From IMG/VR virus record IMGVR_UViG_3300046694_000356, positions 1 through 47,552 of that record: a stretch of 47,552 nucleotides of DNA. One strand, given 5' to 3'. Position 1 is the stretch's first letter; the number at the start of each line of letters is the position of its first letter. The position numbers and the translations under genes were made by a program. Below are positions 14,471 through 24,161 of this stretch, one piece after another. The notes under the pieces were generated by a model. That model was given only the letters and a program-made list of their open reading frames with translations, did no database searches and was not told the origin of the DNA. This DNA comes from a virus.

Positions 14471-17400
14471 TAGTCTGCATCCCCTCGGATTTGAAGCTTG
14501 AACTGGTCGTCATCCACGGTGCCCTGGCCACTGATCACAGTACGCAGCACCCACAGAGGGCCAAGCGCGGAATCAGTGTTAAAACGCACAGCGTTGGACG
14601 CTGCCCAACCAGACCCCCACCCCTCTTTCTTGATGGTGAAATACGGCTTGCCGGTAAGCGCGTTGATGGGCGAACAGTCGCTGGTAGTGTTCCCGTTTGC
14701 GATCACACCCAAGGCCTGCTCCACCACGTTGAACGCCGTGGCACTCGTGAACACAATCGCCCACTTGCCATCAATCCCACCGGCATTGGTGATGATTGGT
14801 GGATAGGTCAGCGTGTTGTATTGCGCTGTTGTGGTGTTGCCCTGCGGCACGTCAGTCCAGTTCGGGGCACCTTGGCTCCAGGTTTGTTGGGTGAACCAGG
14901 TGTGCACCCTTACCTGCATATCGCCCCAGGTCACCGCGCTGGAAACGTAGGTATCACCCTCTGACAAATTCCAGGGCACAGGCGCGCCGATGCCCAGCAA
15001 GCCAGTGATCTGCACTTCATTGCATAGCGTCATGTGCTCCACGCGATCACGCACAATCAGCGGCAGGCTGAGGGGATTGGCGTGAGCATCCTGCAGGACC
15101 AATGGATTGGCCCAAGTGACCGTTCCCAGATCACGGTTCACGTTGTAGCTGGCGGCGATCAATGCCACGCCGTTCGCGTCGACCACATCAACTGCCGCTT
15201 GCTGTTGCCGCGCCAGCTGCAACGTTCCACCTGGTGCAGGGCTCGCCACTACGGTTTCCTTCTGGTTGTGAATCACCAGTACGTCACCTTCGCGGTAAAC
15301 CGGTACGCGCCCATCACCAGGTAGCCGCACCGGGTCTAGCCCCAGAAGCGCCGCAGACATTGGCAGTTGCGTCTGCACTACCGCGTTGTAACGCAGCAGC
15401 AACGGGATCACCGGTACGTTGCTCGTGCCGCTGGTATCAGCAGGGTCCAACGTGAACGCCAGACGCACGATGCCGGTACTGACATCGACCGTGCCGTGGA
15501 TGATGTCTGCGGAGAAATCGCCGTTGATGCTGGATACCGCCGTTACCACCTGCCCGGTGTCCGCCCGTACCACCGTGATCTGCATACTGCCGGCGCGCAA
15601 CGGCGCACCAGGTGTGCGGAAAGTCGCGCCGGTAACGCTGAAACCGACTGACGCCGTCAGACAAGCAATGATCGAAACCGCGCCCGATACGTTGCCGCTG
15701 TAGCTGGTGATGGTGGCCGTGCGATCCGCGTAGTTCACGGTGCCCGCAACTGTGCCGCCGTTGGTGTTGGTGGCAACGTCCTTGTAGAGGAAGCCAGACC
15801 GGTCGCAGTAGGTGCTGCCGTTCCAGGTGAGCAACAGCGAGCCGGGCACGATGGCTTCAGCTACGTTCGGCAGCAGCTCCACGGTGATAGGTGGCTGAGT
15901 TTGCGAGGCAGTCTTGTCGGTAGTAACTACTCCAGCACCTTGGGCGCTTGCGTTCAGCAGGCCCGCAAAACTCTCACGGGTCGGCACGTTGGTGGTGATC
16001 AGCACTGGCTCAGTGACTTTTCCGTTGAACGTCAGCTTGGCGGTGTTGCTGTAGGTGATCTCCGTGTAGTTGTAGAGCGCCGCAACCTGAAGCGTGCATG
16101 CCCCGGTGGTGTAGTTGATCGTGCCTTCACGACCACCCAGCCAACCGCCACTGCCATTGTCGTTGGCACTGTTGCTGATATCGCTCTGCCCGTCGTAAAC
16201 GGGGAGCGTGTTGCCTGCCTGAACCGCCGACCAGTTGATAGCCGGCGCCGCCTGGCGCCGGGTGGTCAACCAATCTATGCGTACACTGCCCGCCTTCAAT
16301 GGCGCTCCAGGGATCGTGAACGACGCCATGCCACTGCCGTTGCTGGTGACGTTCAGCGCATTGCCAACCGTGTTGCCGCTCTTGTAGGCATAGGCGATCC
16401 CGCTGGAAGGCGTCGCGCTAAGCACCATCACCACCTCGCCCGTGGCGTAGTAGATGGTTCCGGTACCGCCGGTGCCACTCAGCACGCCGTGGCCGTCATC
16501 GGTCAGCGTCTTCGAAGTGCCTGCGGTGTAGGTGGCCGAGAACGAGCCCGGCAAGACCCCAGCCTCCAGCGTGTAACGCACCTCCAGCTTGGGCACTATG
16601 CTCGCCCCGGTACGCTGGGTGATGGCGTTGTCAGCCGAGCTCACGTAGCTGTACACCAGCGAGCTGCCAACGTCCGGCAATGCGTTCAAGGTCAACGACA
16701 CCGAGCCGGTGGAAAAGCTGATGGTGCCAGCCCCTTCGCCCTTCATCAGGCCGTCACCGAAGTCGCGAAGTTCGTACCACTTGCCAAGCGCCATGTAGCT
16801 CACCAGCAGCGTGCCAGCGCGCGGAATGGCACCTGCCAGGCTCAGCGTGTACACGTAGCCGCGGTTGGCCAGAACGATCTCCACTTCACCGGTAATGGTG
16901 TCGCCGGTAGCGGCAGCGCCTGGCTGGTAAGTGGCCGAGGCCGAACCAGTGAAACTGGTCCCGGTGCGAGTCAGGACCAGCTCACCCGTTTGATAATCGA
17001 TGGTACCGGCGCTGATCCAGTTGCTGCCCGAGACGTAACGCAAGGCGCCTTTGCTGTCGTCGGCATAGGTGCCGCTGTTGACCACCATGCTCAAGCTGCC
17101 CGGCGTGCACCCGGTACCCAGGAACGTGCGTGATTCGCCCACCACGGCACCGGCGGCAACCGTTAAGGCCACACTACGCGCCGGACCTGCTGCCAAGTAC
17201 ATCTGGCGCTGAACACCGCCGAGCAGATCGATCAGCGCACTTTCCTTCGTGGTGCTGGGGACCAACTGGGAATAAATACTCTGCACGCGCAATGTCAGCG
17301 CGCCGCTGCTGACCGCTTCGGCCAGGGGGCTGATGCCGTAATAGCGCGCGGCATCTGCCACCTGAGTAGCCAGCACTTGCGCCTTGGCTTTGCCGTCCAG

Positions 17401-18045
17401 GGCAAGCGGAGAGGTTCCGCCCGGAGTGACCTGACCACCCGGCATCGTCACAGCGAGCGGCGCGCTCAACGACAGATCCAGCCGGCGGCGGGTGAAGTTG
17501 ATGAAGTTGCCGCTGGTATATTCGTAAGTGAAGCTTTCGAGCCGCGCATCTACACCGGTCAGCCGCACGTACTGCGAGCCGTTCACGCCATTGAGCTGAA
17601 ACACCTGCCCAATCTCGGGAATGCGCGCCTCTTCGCGCTGCACGCAGGCCAGTGCCCGCTGGCCGGCAAGTTGCGTACCCATCAATTCGAATTGCGCCGC
17701 CGAGGCCGCAGCCACGTAGCTTTCAATGGCGTCACGCGCGGCGGTGCGCTCGTCGGTCTGGCTGCCGGTGTTGAACAGGATCACTGACACGCGCGGGTCG
17801 GCGGCGTCCTTTTGGACAATGGCGTGGGAGCCAAGGAAATGGTCGGCAGTATCGGTGACCACGCCGCCATACACCTTGCGCATTTGAACGCGGCCGGTGG
17901 TGCGGTCCATCCGACTGATATCGGGAAACAGGTTGTTCACCTGGCCGTCGACAATCACGTTGCTAGTGGCGCGGCCACCACCGTCGCTCTCGTCGGTCAG
18001 GCGCTGCGAGGACAGCAACTTTACATCGGTGGTGTTAATCGCCAT
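14470..18045 (-). CDS. Large tail protein with internal beta repeats, 1191 aa
   Basis: The longest gene of the window. After an N-terminal domain of about 300 residues with helical stretches (ESYVAAASAAQFELMGTQLA), the middle carries six degenerate units. Each is built as 'P-x-(A/P)-G-S/T ... G-T-(I/V)-x-(Y/F/V)-x-T-G-x-(V/L)'. The GTIxYxTG centres fall near residues 348, 438, 528, 640, 765 and 850. The C-terminal 250 residues are unique and Trp-rich. It lies among tail tip genes after the tape measure, so it is probably a central tip or side fibre protein that extends from the tail. No catalytic motif seen. Confidence 0.75.
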   Translation of the reverse strand: MAINTTDVKLLSSQRLTDESDGGGRATSNVIVDGQVNNLFPDISRMDRTTGRVQMRKVYGGVVTDTADHFLGSHAIVQKDAADPRVSVILFNTGSQTDERTAARDAIESYVAAASAAQFELMGTQLAGQRALACVQREEARIPEIGQVFQLNGVNGSQYVRLTGVDARLESFTYEYTSGNFINFTRRRLDLSLSAPLAVTMPGGQVTPGGTSPLALDGKAKAQVLATQVADAARYYGISPLAEAVSSGALTLRVQSIYSQLVPSTTKESALIDLLGGVQRQMYLAAGPARSVALTVAAGAVVGESRTFLGTGCTPGSLSMVVNSGTYADDSKGALRYVSGSNWISAGTIDYQTGELVLTRTGTSFTGSASATYQPGAAATGDTITGEVEIVLANRGYVYTLSLAGAIPRAGTLLVSYMALGKWYELRDFGDGLMKGEGAGTISFSTGSVSLTLNALPDVGSSLVYSYVSSADNAITQRTGASIVPKLEVRYTLEAGVLPGSFSATYTAGTSKTLTDDGHGVLSGTGGTGTIYYATGEVVMVLSATPSSGIAYAYKSGNTVGNALNVTSNGSGMASFTIPGAPLKAGSVRIDWLTTRRQAAPAINWSAVQAGNTLPVYDGQSDISNSANDNGSGGWLGGREGTINYTTGACTLQVAALYNYTEITYSNTAKLTFNGKVTEPVLITTNVPTRESFAGLLNASAQGAGVVTTDKTASQTQPPITVELLPNVAEAIVPGSLLLTWNGSTYCDRSGFLYKDVATNTNGGTVAGTVNYADRTATITSYSGNVSGAVSIIACLTASVGFSVTGATFRTPGAPLRAGSMQITVVRADTGQVVTAVSSINGDFSADIIHGTVDVSTGIVRLAFTLDPADTSGTSNVPVIPLLLRYNAVVQTQLPMSAALLGLDPVRLPGDGRVPVYREGDVLVIHNQKETVVASPAPGGTLQLARQQQAAVDVVDANGVALIAASYNVNRDLGTVTWANPLVLQDAHANPLSLPLIVRDRVEHMTLCNEVQITGLLGIGAPVPWNLSEGDTYVSSAVTWGDMQVRVHTWFTQQTWSQGAPNWTDVPQGNTTTAQYNTLTYPPIITNAGGIDGKWAIVFTSATAFNVVEQALGVIANGNTTSDCSPINALTGKPYFTIKKEGWGSGWAASNAVRFNTDSALGPLWVLRTVISGQGTVDDDQFKLQIRGDAD

Positions 18046-18214
18046 TTAACTCTCCAAAAAATTTTAATGTGCTTTTCCCAGTAATTACTGGAACTTTCGA
18101 AAGCCGCGACGCCGGTTGATAATTTAATAGTTGCTTTCCATCAATCTCAATTGCAACAATAAGAAACCCTAACAAAACAGCAACACTCACAACCATAAAA
18201 CTGGGAGCTTCAAC
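18046..18214. other. AT-rich gap with the probable moron promoter
   Basis: This stretch separates the 1191-aa tail gene start (minus) from the + strand membrane protein. It is visibly AT-rich around 18105-18185, as expected for a promoter, but the exact -35/-10 boxes cannot be fixed by eye. A small unit gggag (18203-18207) is the SD of the moron. Confidence 0.4.
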
Positions 18215-18793
18215 TTGAGCAAAATACGTCTTTTATGCGCAGCCGGATTCCTTATCGCTGGCGTTGCGCTAACGATATCGAAAGTGGCAAATGGTAGTTA
18301 TTGGGACGCTGCAATAGCAGCAATGACTGGCATCGCGCTTGCGTTTTCTATACTTATACAAAAACCAATTGGTTACGATGCTGGCACGACTTTAGCCGTG
18401 CTGAGTTTTGCCGGCCTTATGAGCACCCTAATCGGACTTTCCAAGGTCACCGACCAAACCGATCTATCTAACGCTTTTATGCAACTTCGCGGACAATGCC
18501 CTAACGGGCACATGAGCGAAGTTGACAAGCTCTCCATAGAAGGAGCATTTGCGTGCAAGCTACAATCTTATACCGACCTATCGAGTGGTGCTGTGGAGGC
18601 TCTCAAAGGGATTTACCTACCTCCCGCAGTCGGCTTTGCAGACAATCTTTCCACTGCTATACAAGAAAAGCCAAAAAACCCTTGCGAGGCAGCCGTCCAA
18701 AAAGCAAGCAAACTATGCCCAGCTGCGCTTTCGACAATACTTAGTATCAAGTCAGAGCAACTTCGCAAAGTTCCAAACTCGCCTAATAGTTAG
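18215..18793 (+). CDS. Membrane protein moron, 192 aa
   Basis: TTG 18215 is the only start consistent with the SD gggag upstream. The N-terminal part has three hydrophobic segments: about residues 5-25 (LLCAAGFLIAGVALTI), 32-50 (AAIAAMTGIALAFSILI) and 58-75 (TTLAVLSFAGLMSTLIGL). A soluble part with four Cys residues follows (RGQCP, FACKL, NPCEAAV, KLCPAA), suggesting disulfides in the periplasm. It points against the late genes, is AT-richer than they are, and has its own terminator. This is the standard build of a lysogenic-conversion gene. Superinfection exclusion is one possibility, but no family is recognised. Confidence 0.75.
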   Translation: MSKIRLLCAAGFLIAGVALTISKVANGSYWDAAIAAMTGIALAFSILIQKPIGYDAGTTLAVLSFAGLMSTLIGLSKVTDQTDLSNAFMQLRGQCPNGHMSEVDKLSIEGAFACKLQSYTDLSSGAVEALKGIYLPPAVGFADNLSTAIQEKPKNPCEAAVQKASKLCPAALSTILSIKSEQLRKVPNSPNS

Positions 18794-18804
18794 CCATCAA
18801 TTCC

Positions 18805-18837
18805 AATGAACTCCCCAAACAAGTGGGGAGTTTCATT
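18805..18837. terminator. Terminator between moron and tail genes
   Basis: aatgaactcccc (18805-18816) pairs with ggggagtttcatt (18825-18837) around an 8-base loop. The stem is strong and T-rich sequence flanks it, so it can stop the + strand moron transcript and possibly attenuate the late transcript in the other direction. Confidence 0.7.
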
Positions 18838-18841
18838 GATC

Positions 18842-19261
18842 TCATTCGGTGGGAGGGGCGACCGTGATTAGCCGAAGCGTGACTTGATATAACTCGTCAT
18901 CGCTGGGATTCACCCGCCGCCAGAGAGGCTTTGCTTCCAGCGGCGCACCTTCTGTCCTATTCCAAGTGACATAGTGCGTAGTGCCGGTCGGCAGCGTGAG
19001 CAGCATCTGAATTCCGATCCGATCACGCAATGCTTCGAGTGCGCGTACTGTGGACAGGGTGAACCACGCGCCATCGTTGCTTGCTAAGGAAATAGGCCTC
19101 CCATACAACTTCTGTCCCTCGCTGATATGCAGGGCGCCACTCAATGAACGCTCTTGCTCTTGCGCCACCGGGTCCCACCCAAACTCGTCCGTCCACTCCA
19201 ACTGGTCCCCACCCAACTCCGGGTCTGGCGCCAGGTCAACGGTATGCAGTGTCATCGCCAT
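18842..19261 (-). CDS. Small tail protein after the tape measure, 139 aa
   Basis: 139 aa, directly behind the tape measure gene (adjacent stop and start at 19261/19262). Sequence features are an acidic N-terminus (TVDLAPDPELGGDQLEWTDE) and a beta-rich remainder with YVTWNRTEGAPLEAKPLWRR. It is in the position of tail proteins that lie between the tape measure and the tip (distal tail or tip-joining protein), but no family is recognised with certainty. Confidence 0.65.
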   Translation of the reverse strand: MAMTLHTVDLAPDPELGGDQLEWTDEFGWDPVAQEQERSLSGALHISEGQKLYGRPISLASNDGAWFTLSTVRALEALRDRIGIQMLLTLPTGTTHYVTWNRTEGAPLEAKPLWRRVNPSDDELYQVTLRLITVAPPTE

Positions 19262-22200
19262 TTACATTGACCTCGTCCCATAATCCTCAAGGATGCTTAG
19301 CAGCTGGGTTTCAGCCTGGGCACTCTGTACTGCGACATCTACCGAGCGACCCTTCGATTCCAGTCGGATGATCTTGGTAGGTTCAGCCGCGGCGGCTGGG
19401 GCACCACCGGAGGCGCCAGTGCTTTGCTCCACACGCTTGGCTTGCTCTGCGGCCTGGCGTTGCTGCGAGGACGCATCCTCGATCTGGCGCAAGGTGCTCA
19501 TTGCTTGATTGAGGTTGGCCAGCGACGTGGAGTCGCCCGACTTTTGTGCCTCGGCAATTTGTTGCTGCAGATCCGCACGACGACTCGCCATCTTGCTTCG
19601 CTCCAGCGCTTCGGTTTCCCCACGAAGCCCGAGCAACTCTTCCTGCAAGCTCGTCAGCGTGGTTTTACTGCCCTGCTGAAGCTGCTGCATTTTCTGGCGT
19701 GCACCTTCCAGGGCACTTTCCAGCGTGCGCATGTCGGAGTCGTTCAGCAGGCTGAGGCCGTTGCGCGCCGAAGCCGCACGGCGCTCGAAGTCGACCAAGG
19801 TGATATCGCCATTTTCGTAGCCCTCCATCAGGCTCTGCATCGAAGCCTTTTGCTTCAAGAACTGAACCTGCAGCTGCTGGCTACGAAGTGACGTTTCCAC
19901 CATCCATTCGCCAAGACCCGAGGCGCCTACCGTGGTGGCAGCGAGCTGCATTTCCTCCAGCGCTTCCGTTGCCTGGTGCAGCGATGCAGTGGTTTCCTTT
20001 AGCCCGCTGGTATCGAGGCTCATATCGACCGTGATACCCGACAACTTATCGAAGGCGGCCAAGGCGGCATCACTCATCGCCGCTAACGGCTCTCGCGCCC
20101 GGGTCATGACGCCGGTGAAAAAACCTTCCATGTCGGCCATATCAGCCTTGGCTGACTCTGTTCCGTTGCGCCGATCCTGCATGGCCTGGTCGCCCGCCTG
20201 GCGCTCACTTTCCATGCGCTCGCCAGATTCCCTGCGTAGATCCTCGCTGGTTTTGATCGCTTCCTTGTCGCTCTTGTTTTTATCGTCCTGGCTTTTACGG
20301 CCCTCATCAACCGCTGCCTTCAGCTCTTTTTGCCGAGCGCTTACCTTGAGCACCGCGTCGTTGTACTGAGTCGCGGTGATCGTTCCATCGCCATAGAGCT
20401 TTCGCAGAGCAGTGTTGATGTTGTTGATATCAACGTTCGTCTTGGCGCCGCTGATGGCCGCCTGAACAGACTTCAGATCGCTGAGCTTTTCACTGAGGTC
20501 TGACACCCCATCGGCAGCATCGCCTGCGGCAGCACCGAGCCCTTTCAACTTATCGTTGAGCAAACCGGAAGCGTTAGCGAACTCGTCCTGGCTGAGTTTT
20601 CCATCGTTGTAGGCTGCAAGGAATGCTTTGCGCAGGCCTTCCAATTGAGTCTTTGTGGTGGCGGTGTCAATCAGGCTCAACGCGTTTGCCATATCGACAA
20701 TCGCAGTTTTCCCCGACACCGCAGCTTCTACGGCAGACGCAGCAAACTGATCGTTCAGCTCCTGCACACGCCTTACGGTGGCCTCCGCTGCAGCCTGCTT
20801 TTCGCCTTCAGCCTGCTTGGCAGCATCCACCGCCTGCTGCTGGGAATCGACGGCACTTTGCCCAGCGGTATCCCAGGCGTTGGCGATGTCTTCTACGTCG
20901 CCCTGGGCCTGCTCCGAAAGTCCTTCATACAGCGCCTCCAGCGCCTTGATGCCCTCGGTTGTCTTGGCCACTAGCGCCTTACCGCCCAGCTGCTCGGGAA
21001 TGGCGGCTCCCAACTGTTTGACCGCAAGTAGAGTTTGGGCGGTGACCGCGACGGCGCTCGCAGCAACCTGGCTAAGGCCGCCGGTGATGACGTTACCCAA
21101 GGTACGAAAAGGCGCGACGAACAACTGCACCCGCTGAGACGCATCGTCGATGTTCTTGCCGAAGTTTTTCAGCCAGTTCGAGCTGTCATCAGTCAACTTA
21201 TTGAAGTCGATGTTCAGCAGCTTTTTGGCGAACTCTTCGACCCTGCCGGCACCCTCAACGAACGCATTGCTCAGCGACTTGGCCAAGGCATCCAGCCGAC
21301 CATCCTTATCCATCTGGTCGATGGTGTTGCCCACCTCAGCCAGCTTGCCCTTCACAAAATCCAGCGCACCGCTTTTGGAGATTCGGTTTAGAAAGTCGCT
21401 CCAGACGTCGCTGAGGTTGCTGGTCAACCCAGTAAGGGTCGTCATGTTCTCGGCAGCAGCACCCTTGGCGCTGGCACCAATCTCAGCGATCAAGGCCTTG
21501 ATTACATCGCGGCCGAGCTTGCCTTTGGTGGCCAGGTCCTGGAGCTGTGCAGTGTTCTTGCCAGTGACCTTTTCCAGCAGGCCCCAGACGGGTACACCCC
21601 GCTCCACGAGTTGTAGGATTTCTTCGGTCTGCAGCTTCTGTTTTGCATAAGCCTGGCCCAAGGCAGATGAGATACCCGTCAGGCGCTCCATGCCGCCACC
21701 GAGCTGCTCGTTCTTATCCACGACGGCCTGAAGGGTGCCGGTGATGGGGTCGAGGCCATACGACTTCAGCAGCGCGAACGCGTCGGTTACATCGGCCACC
21801 TCTAACGGGGTGTCCTTAGCAAACTGTTTGATCCAGGCAACGGCCTTTTCGCCGCCCCCTACCGACCCCATCAGCGACGTGAGACGCTTGCCAAGCAGCT
21901 CAAACTGGTCGCCGGTACCGAGCATCGAATAGATGCCGTCACGGATTACATTCAACCCTCTTTGAACAAGCCCAAAAGCCGCGTTCAGCGACAGGTATGC
22001 CGCAGCGTACCCAACGATCTGACGAGCACCGGAGGTCATGGCCTCACGTGCCGCCGCAACTCTGGATGTGTGCTCAGCGGCAGCACGCGCAGCCGCCGCT
22101 TGCTCTTTCCTCAACTCTCGCAACTGATCCACGTTGGCAGCGAGTGCCGCCTTGGTGTCAGTTACGGCCCTTGCCAGCCGCACCTCCTCGCTGGCCAAGG

Positions 22201-22600
22201 CCGCCGTATCAATTCCCGCAGCCTTCGCGGCCTGCTCCTGATCCTTGAGTGTGTCTTTCAGCGTGATCAGTTGGCGGCTGGTTCGAGCAGCCTCGCGCTC
22301 AGCGTCCTTAAGCGACTGCTGTAACCCCTCCGAACCGGGCGCGGCATTGAGGGCTTCGCGCAGTTCCCTGATTTGCAGATCCGCTTGTACGAGTCGCCGC
22401 TCGGTTTGATCCACCGCGCGACTGGTGTTCTTCAACGAGTTGACCAGTCCCTGGGCGTCCTTCGCACTGTCCAACGCTTGGCCGAGCCGGGTGGCTTCTT
22501 CGCCCAGTTGCTCCATCGCCTCCTCGGATTTCTTTGCCTCCGGCGACAATTCGTCTTTGCCACGCAGAATGAACTGGATCAAGCGATCCTTGATGGCCAT
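19262..22600 (-). CDS. Tape measure protein, 1112 aa
   Basis: Start ATG 22600 (MAIKDRLIQFILRGKDELSP) is chosen over the frame beginning at 22633, because that upstream part crosses a terminator hairpin. The protein has long Ala/Gln/Glu/Lys-rich coiled coils in the first 220 residues. Next come a hydrophobic patch (IVGYAAAYLSLNAAFGLV), a tape-measure N-terminal domain with GDQFELLGKRLTSLMGSVGG and VAWIKQFAKDTPLEVADVTD, and a long helical rest. It sets tail length by acting as the scaffold inside the tail tube. No separate G/GT chaperone gene is found in front of it. Confidence 0.92.
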   Translation of the reverse strand: MAIKDRLIQFILRGKDELSPEAKKSEEAMEQLGEEATRLGQALDSAKDAQGLVNSLKNTSRAVDQTERRLVQADLQIRELREALNAAPGSEGLQQSLKDAEREAARTSRQLITLKDTLKDQEQAAKAAGIDTAALASEEVRLARAVTDTKAALAANVDQLRELRKEQAAAARAAAEHTSRVAAAREAMTSGARQIVGYAAAYLSLNAAFGLVQRGLNVIRDGIYSMLGTGDQFELLGKRLTSLMGSVGGGEKAVAWIKQFAKDTPLEVADVTDAFALLKSYGLDPITGTLQAVVDKNEQLGGGMERLTGISSALGQAYAKQKLQTEEILQLVERGVPVWGLLEKVTGKNTAQLQDLATKGKLGRDVIKALIAEIGASAKGAAAENMTTLTGLTSNLSDVWSDFLNRISKSGALDFVKGKLAEVGNTIDQMDKDGRLDALAKSLSNAFVEGAGRVEEFAKKLLNIDFNKLTDDSSNWLKNFGKNIDDASQRVQLFVAPFRTLGNVITGGLSQVAASAVAVTAQTLLAVKQLGAAIPEQLGGKALVAKTTEGIKALEALYEGLSEQAQGDVEDIANAWDTAGQSAVDSQQQAVDAAKQAEGEKQAAAEATVRRVQELNDQFAASAVEAAVSGKTAIVDMANALSLIDTATTKTQLEGLRKAFLAAYNDGKLSQDEFANASGLLNDKLKGLGAAAGDAADGVSDLSEKLSDLKSVQAAISGAKTNVDINNINTALRKLYGDGTITATQYNDAVLKVSARQKELKAAVDEGRKSQDDKNKSDKEAIKTSEDLRRESGERMESERQAGDQAMQDRRNGTESAKADMADMEGFFTGVMTRAREPLAAMSDAALAAFDKLSGITVDMSLDTSGLKETTASLHQATEALEEMQLAATTVGASGLGEWMVETSLRSQQLQVQFLKQKASMQSLMEGYENGDITLVDFERRAASARNGLSLLNDSDMRTLESALEGARQKMQQLQQGSKTTLTSLQEELLGLRGETEALERSKMASRRADLQQQIAEAQKSGDSTSLANLNQAMSTLRQIEDASSQQRQAAEQAKRVEQSTGASGGAPAAAAEPTKIIRLESKGRSVDVAVQSAQAETQLLSILEDYGTRSM

Positions 22601-22619
22601 GCACTTTTCTCCGGGCAAT

Positions 22620-22643
22620 AAAAAGCCCCGCATGTGCGGGGCT
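22620..22643 (-). terminator. Terminator between tail tube and tape measure genes
   Basis: The perfect stem agccccgc/gcggggct (22624-22643) is followed, on the minus strand, by TTTTT. Placed right after the tail tube gene, it should lower transcription into the tape measure, matching the much higher need for tail tube subunits. Confidence 0.8.
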
Positions 22644-22667
22644 CTGGTTTACAGATCAGGCCGGTCG

Positions 22668-23693
22668 TTACGCCGCGACTTTCTCGGCCTGACGGATCGT
22701 GTAGTACTTCGAAAGGTCATCGCCGACGCGCGTGTAGTCTTCCAGTAGCTCGAACGTCACGCTGTAGGAAACATACTCAGCACCGCTGAGAGGAAGCTCG
22801 GCAATGACGTCGAAGCTCACGCGGTGCAAGGTGGCGTCATAAGGCAGCCCATCCTGAGCATCGTTGAGGCCAGCAAAGTGCAGGCTCTGCTCAGCGCTCG
22901 CGCCGGCCAGAATTTCGGCCACCGTGGCCTTGATGCGGGAGTAACCTACTGCGACGCCGCGCTCGCCGATGCGCGAGCCTTCGAGGAGCTGGATGCCGTA
23001 AGGGGTGACGATGTAGTCCACGCCCGCTTCCATTTCGGTCGCCGCGGCAACTGTGATGGTGAAGGCGTCGTTAGCCACGAAAGCCGTATTGCCCGCTGCG
23101 ATGGTGAAGTCGAAACCGCCAGCATTGAACGGGGCACCAACAACTCCGCTGCCAATGGCGGTCGTCGCTGGCGATGGGCCCGTTACAGTGAACGCCGTGG
23201 GGCTGGAGAACTTCGCGCTGTAAACGCCAGCGGCTACACCGCTTACAGCGACAGCGCCGATTGTGCCGTTGCCGGCATTGCCGGACACTGCCACAGAAGT
23301 TGCAGGCCCTGGGTTGGCCGACACCGTCACGTCCTTGGTGGTGTCTACCAGGTCCTTGAACACGATCATTTCACCGGCCAGGCCACCGGTCGCGTGCGTT
23401 TCACTATCGGCCACGCCGGCTTCAACGCCGCGCACCTTGGCGCGGACGATCAACGCGAGCTGTGCCGGCCCGCAGTCGTAAAGGGTAAAGCTACCAGTGA
23501 TAGCGCTGATTTGGCTTTTGGCGTTGTTGTTGCCAATGCCAGTGCGGAAGTTACGCAGGGTTTTTTTCTCGGCAGCGTGCTGAATCTTGAGCTCGGTACT
23601 GTTGCCGATTTCGAGGTGGCCACGCTTGCTTTGCCAAGGCTTGGAGCCCAAAGCGCCGAAGCCGATCAGCGAGCGATCTTGTGCATATTGCAT
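22668..23693 (-). CDS. Major tail tube protein with an inserted Ig-like domain
   Basis: 341 aa. The N- and C-terminal parts (KIQHAAEKKTLRNFRTGIGN ... YVSYSVTFELLEDYTRVGDD) fit a phage tail tube protein. In the middle (about residues 125-225) there is an extra beta domain: GNAGNGTIGAVAVSGVAAGV, then GAPFNAGGFDFTIAAGNTAF and VANDAFTITVA. A clearly related domain is found in the head decoration protein at 25559. The gene is followed by a terminator, as expected for a highly expressed structural gene. It precedes the tape measure gene. Confidence 0.82.
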   Translation of the reverse strand: MQYAQDRSLIGFGALGSKPWQSKRGHLEIGNSTELKIQHAAEKKTLRNFRTGIGNNNAKSQISAITGSFTLYDCGPAQLALIVRAKVRGVEAGVADSETHATGGLAGEMIVFKDLVDTTKDVTVSANPGPATSVAVSGNAGNGTIGAVAVSGVAAGVYSAKFSSPTAFTVTGPSPATTAIGSGVVGAPFNAGGFDFTIAAGNTAFVANDAFTITVAAATEMEAGVDYIVTPYGIQLLEGSRIGERGVAVGYSRIKATVAEILAGASAEQSLHFAGLNDAQDGLPYDATLHRVSFDVIAELPLSGAEYVSYSVTFELLEDYTRVGDDLSKYYTIRQAEKVAA

Positions 23694-23719
23694 GGGGCAA
23701 TACTCCTGAATAGGTGCCG

Positions 23720-24160
23720 CTATTTCAGCGGCTGGGTATAGGTAACTTGGAGTGGCATGACACGGGCCGCCCAGCGGCGACCCTCGCCAGGCAAGGTGGG
23801 TGTTTCTTGCTGAAAGCCAGCGGAGCCGACACCAGCAACGCCTTCAAGGCCGCACTTCGCCCCGCGGGTTGCGATCTTCACAGCGAGCCGAAGCGCGCGA
23901 AGGCCTGGTGCGTACTGGCGTTTTTTGCTGACCAGAACGATGGTCACCACCATCTGCTCTTGCAGGCTGTTGGGCATTCTCGGAGCGCCGCTTTGAACCT
24001 CGATGGTGGTGCCAGGCTGCAGGATGATGAACTCGTCCGGCCGGCTATCATCGTCGCTATCAAAGATGGCGCGCACGTCGCCCTCTTCGACATCGGCAAC
24101 ACCGGACAAGAGCATGCTCAGCGCTGAGATGATCTCGCTCTGTAAGTCTCGAATTGGCAT
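23720..24160 (-). CDS. Head-tail or tail completion protein, 146 aa
   Basis: 146 aa, between the head-tail joining gene and the tail tube gene. The first half is helical, followed by an IILQPGTTIEVQSG strand and a VVTIVLVSKKRQYAPGLRAL segment. This position is taken in lambda-like phages by tail completion proteins (gpZ/gpU-like), which close the tail before head attachment. No specific family is certain. Confidence 0.7.
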   Translation of the reverse strand: MPIRDLQSEIISALSMLLSGVADVEEGDVRAIFDSDDDSRPDEFIILQPGTTIEVQSGAPRMPNSLQEQMVVTIVLVSKKRQYAPGLRALRLAVKIATRGAKCGLEGVAGVGSAGFQQETPTLPGEGRRWAARVMPLQVTYTQPLK

Positions 24161-24161
24161 T

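Noticed and set aside
15901-17133. Open + strand frame of 410 codons
   Set aside because: Antisense shadow of the 1191-aa tail protein, rich in Arg/His/Gly and without SD or family resemblance.
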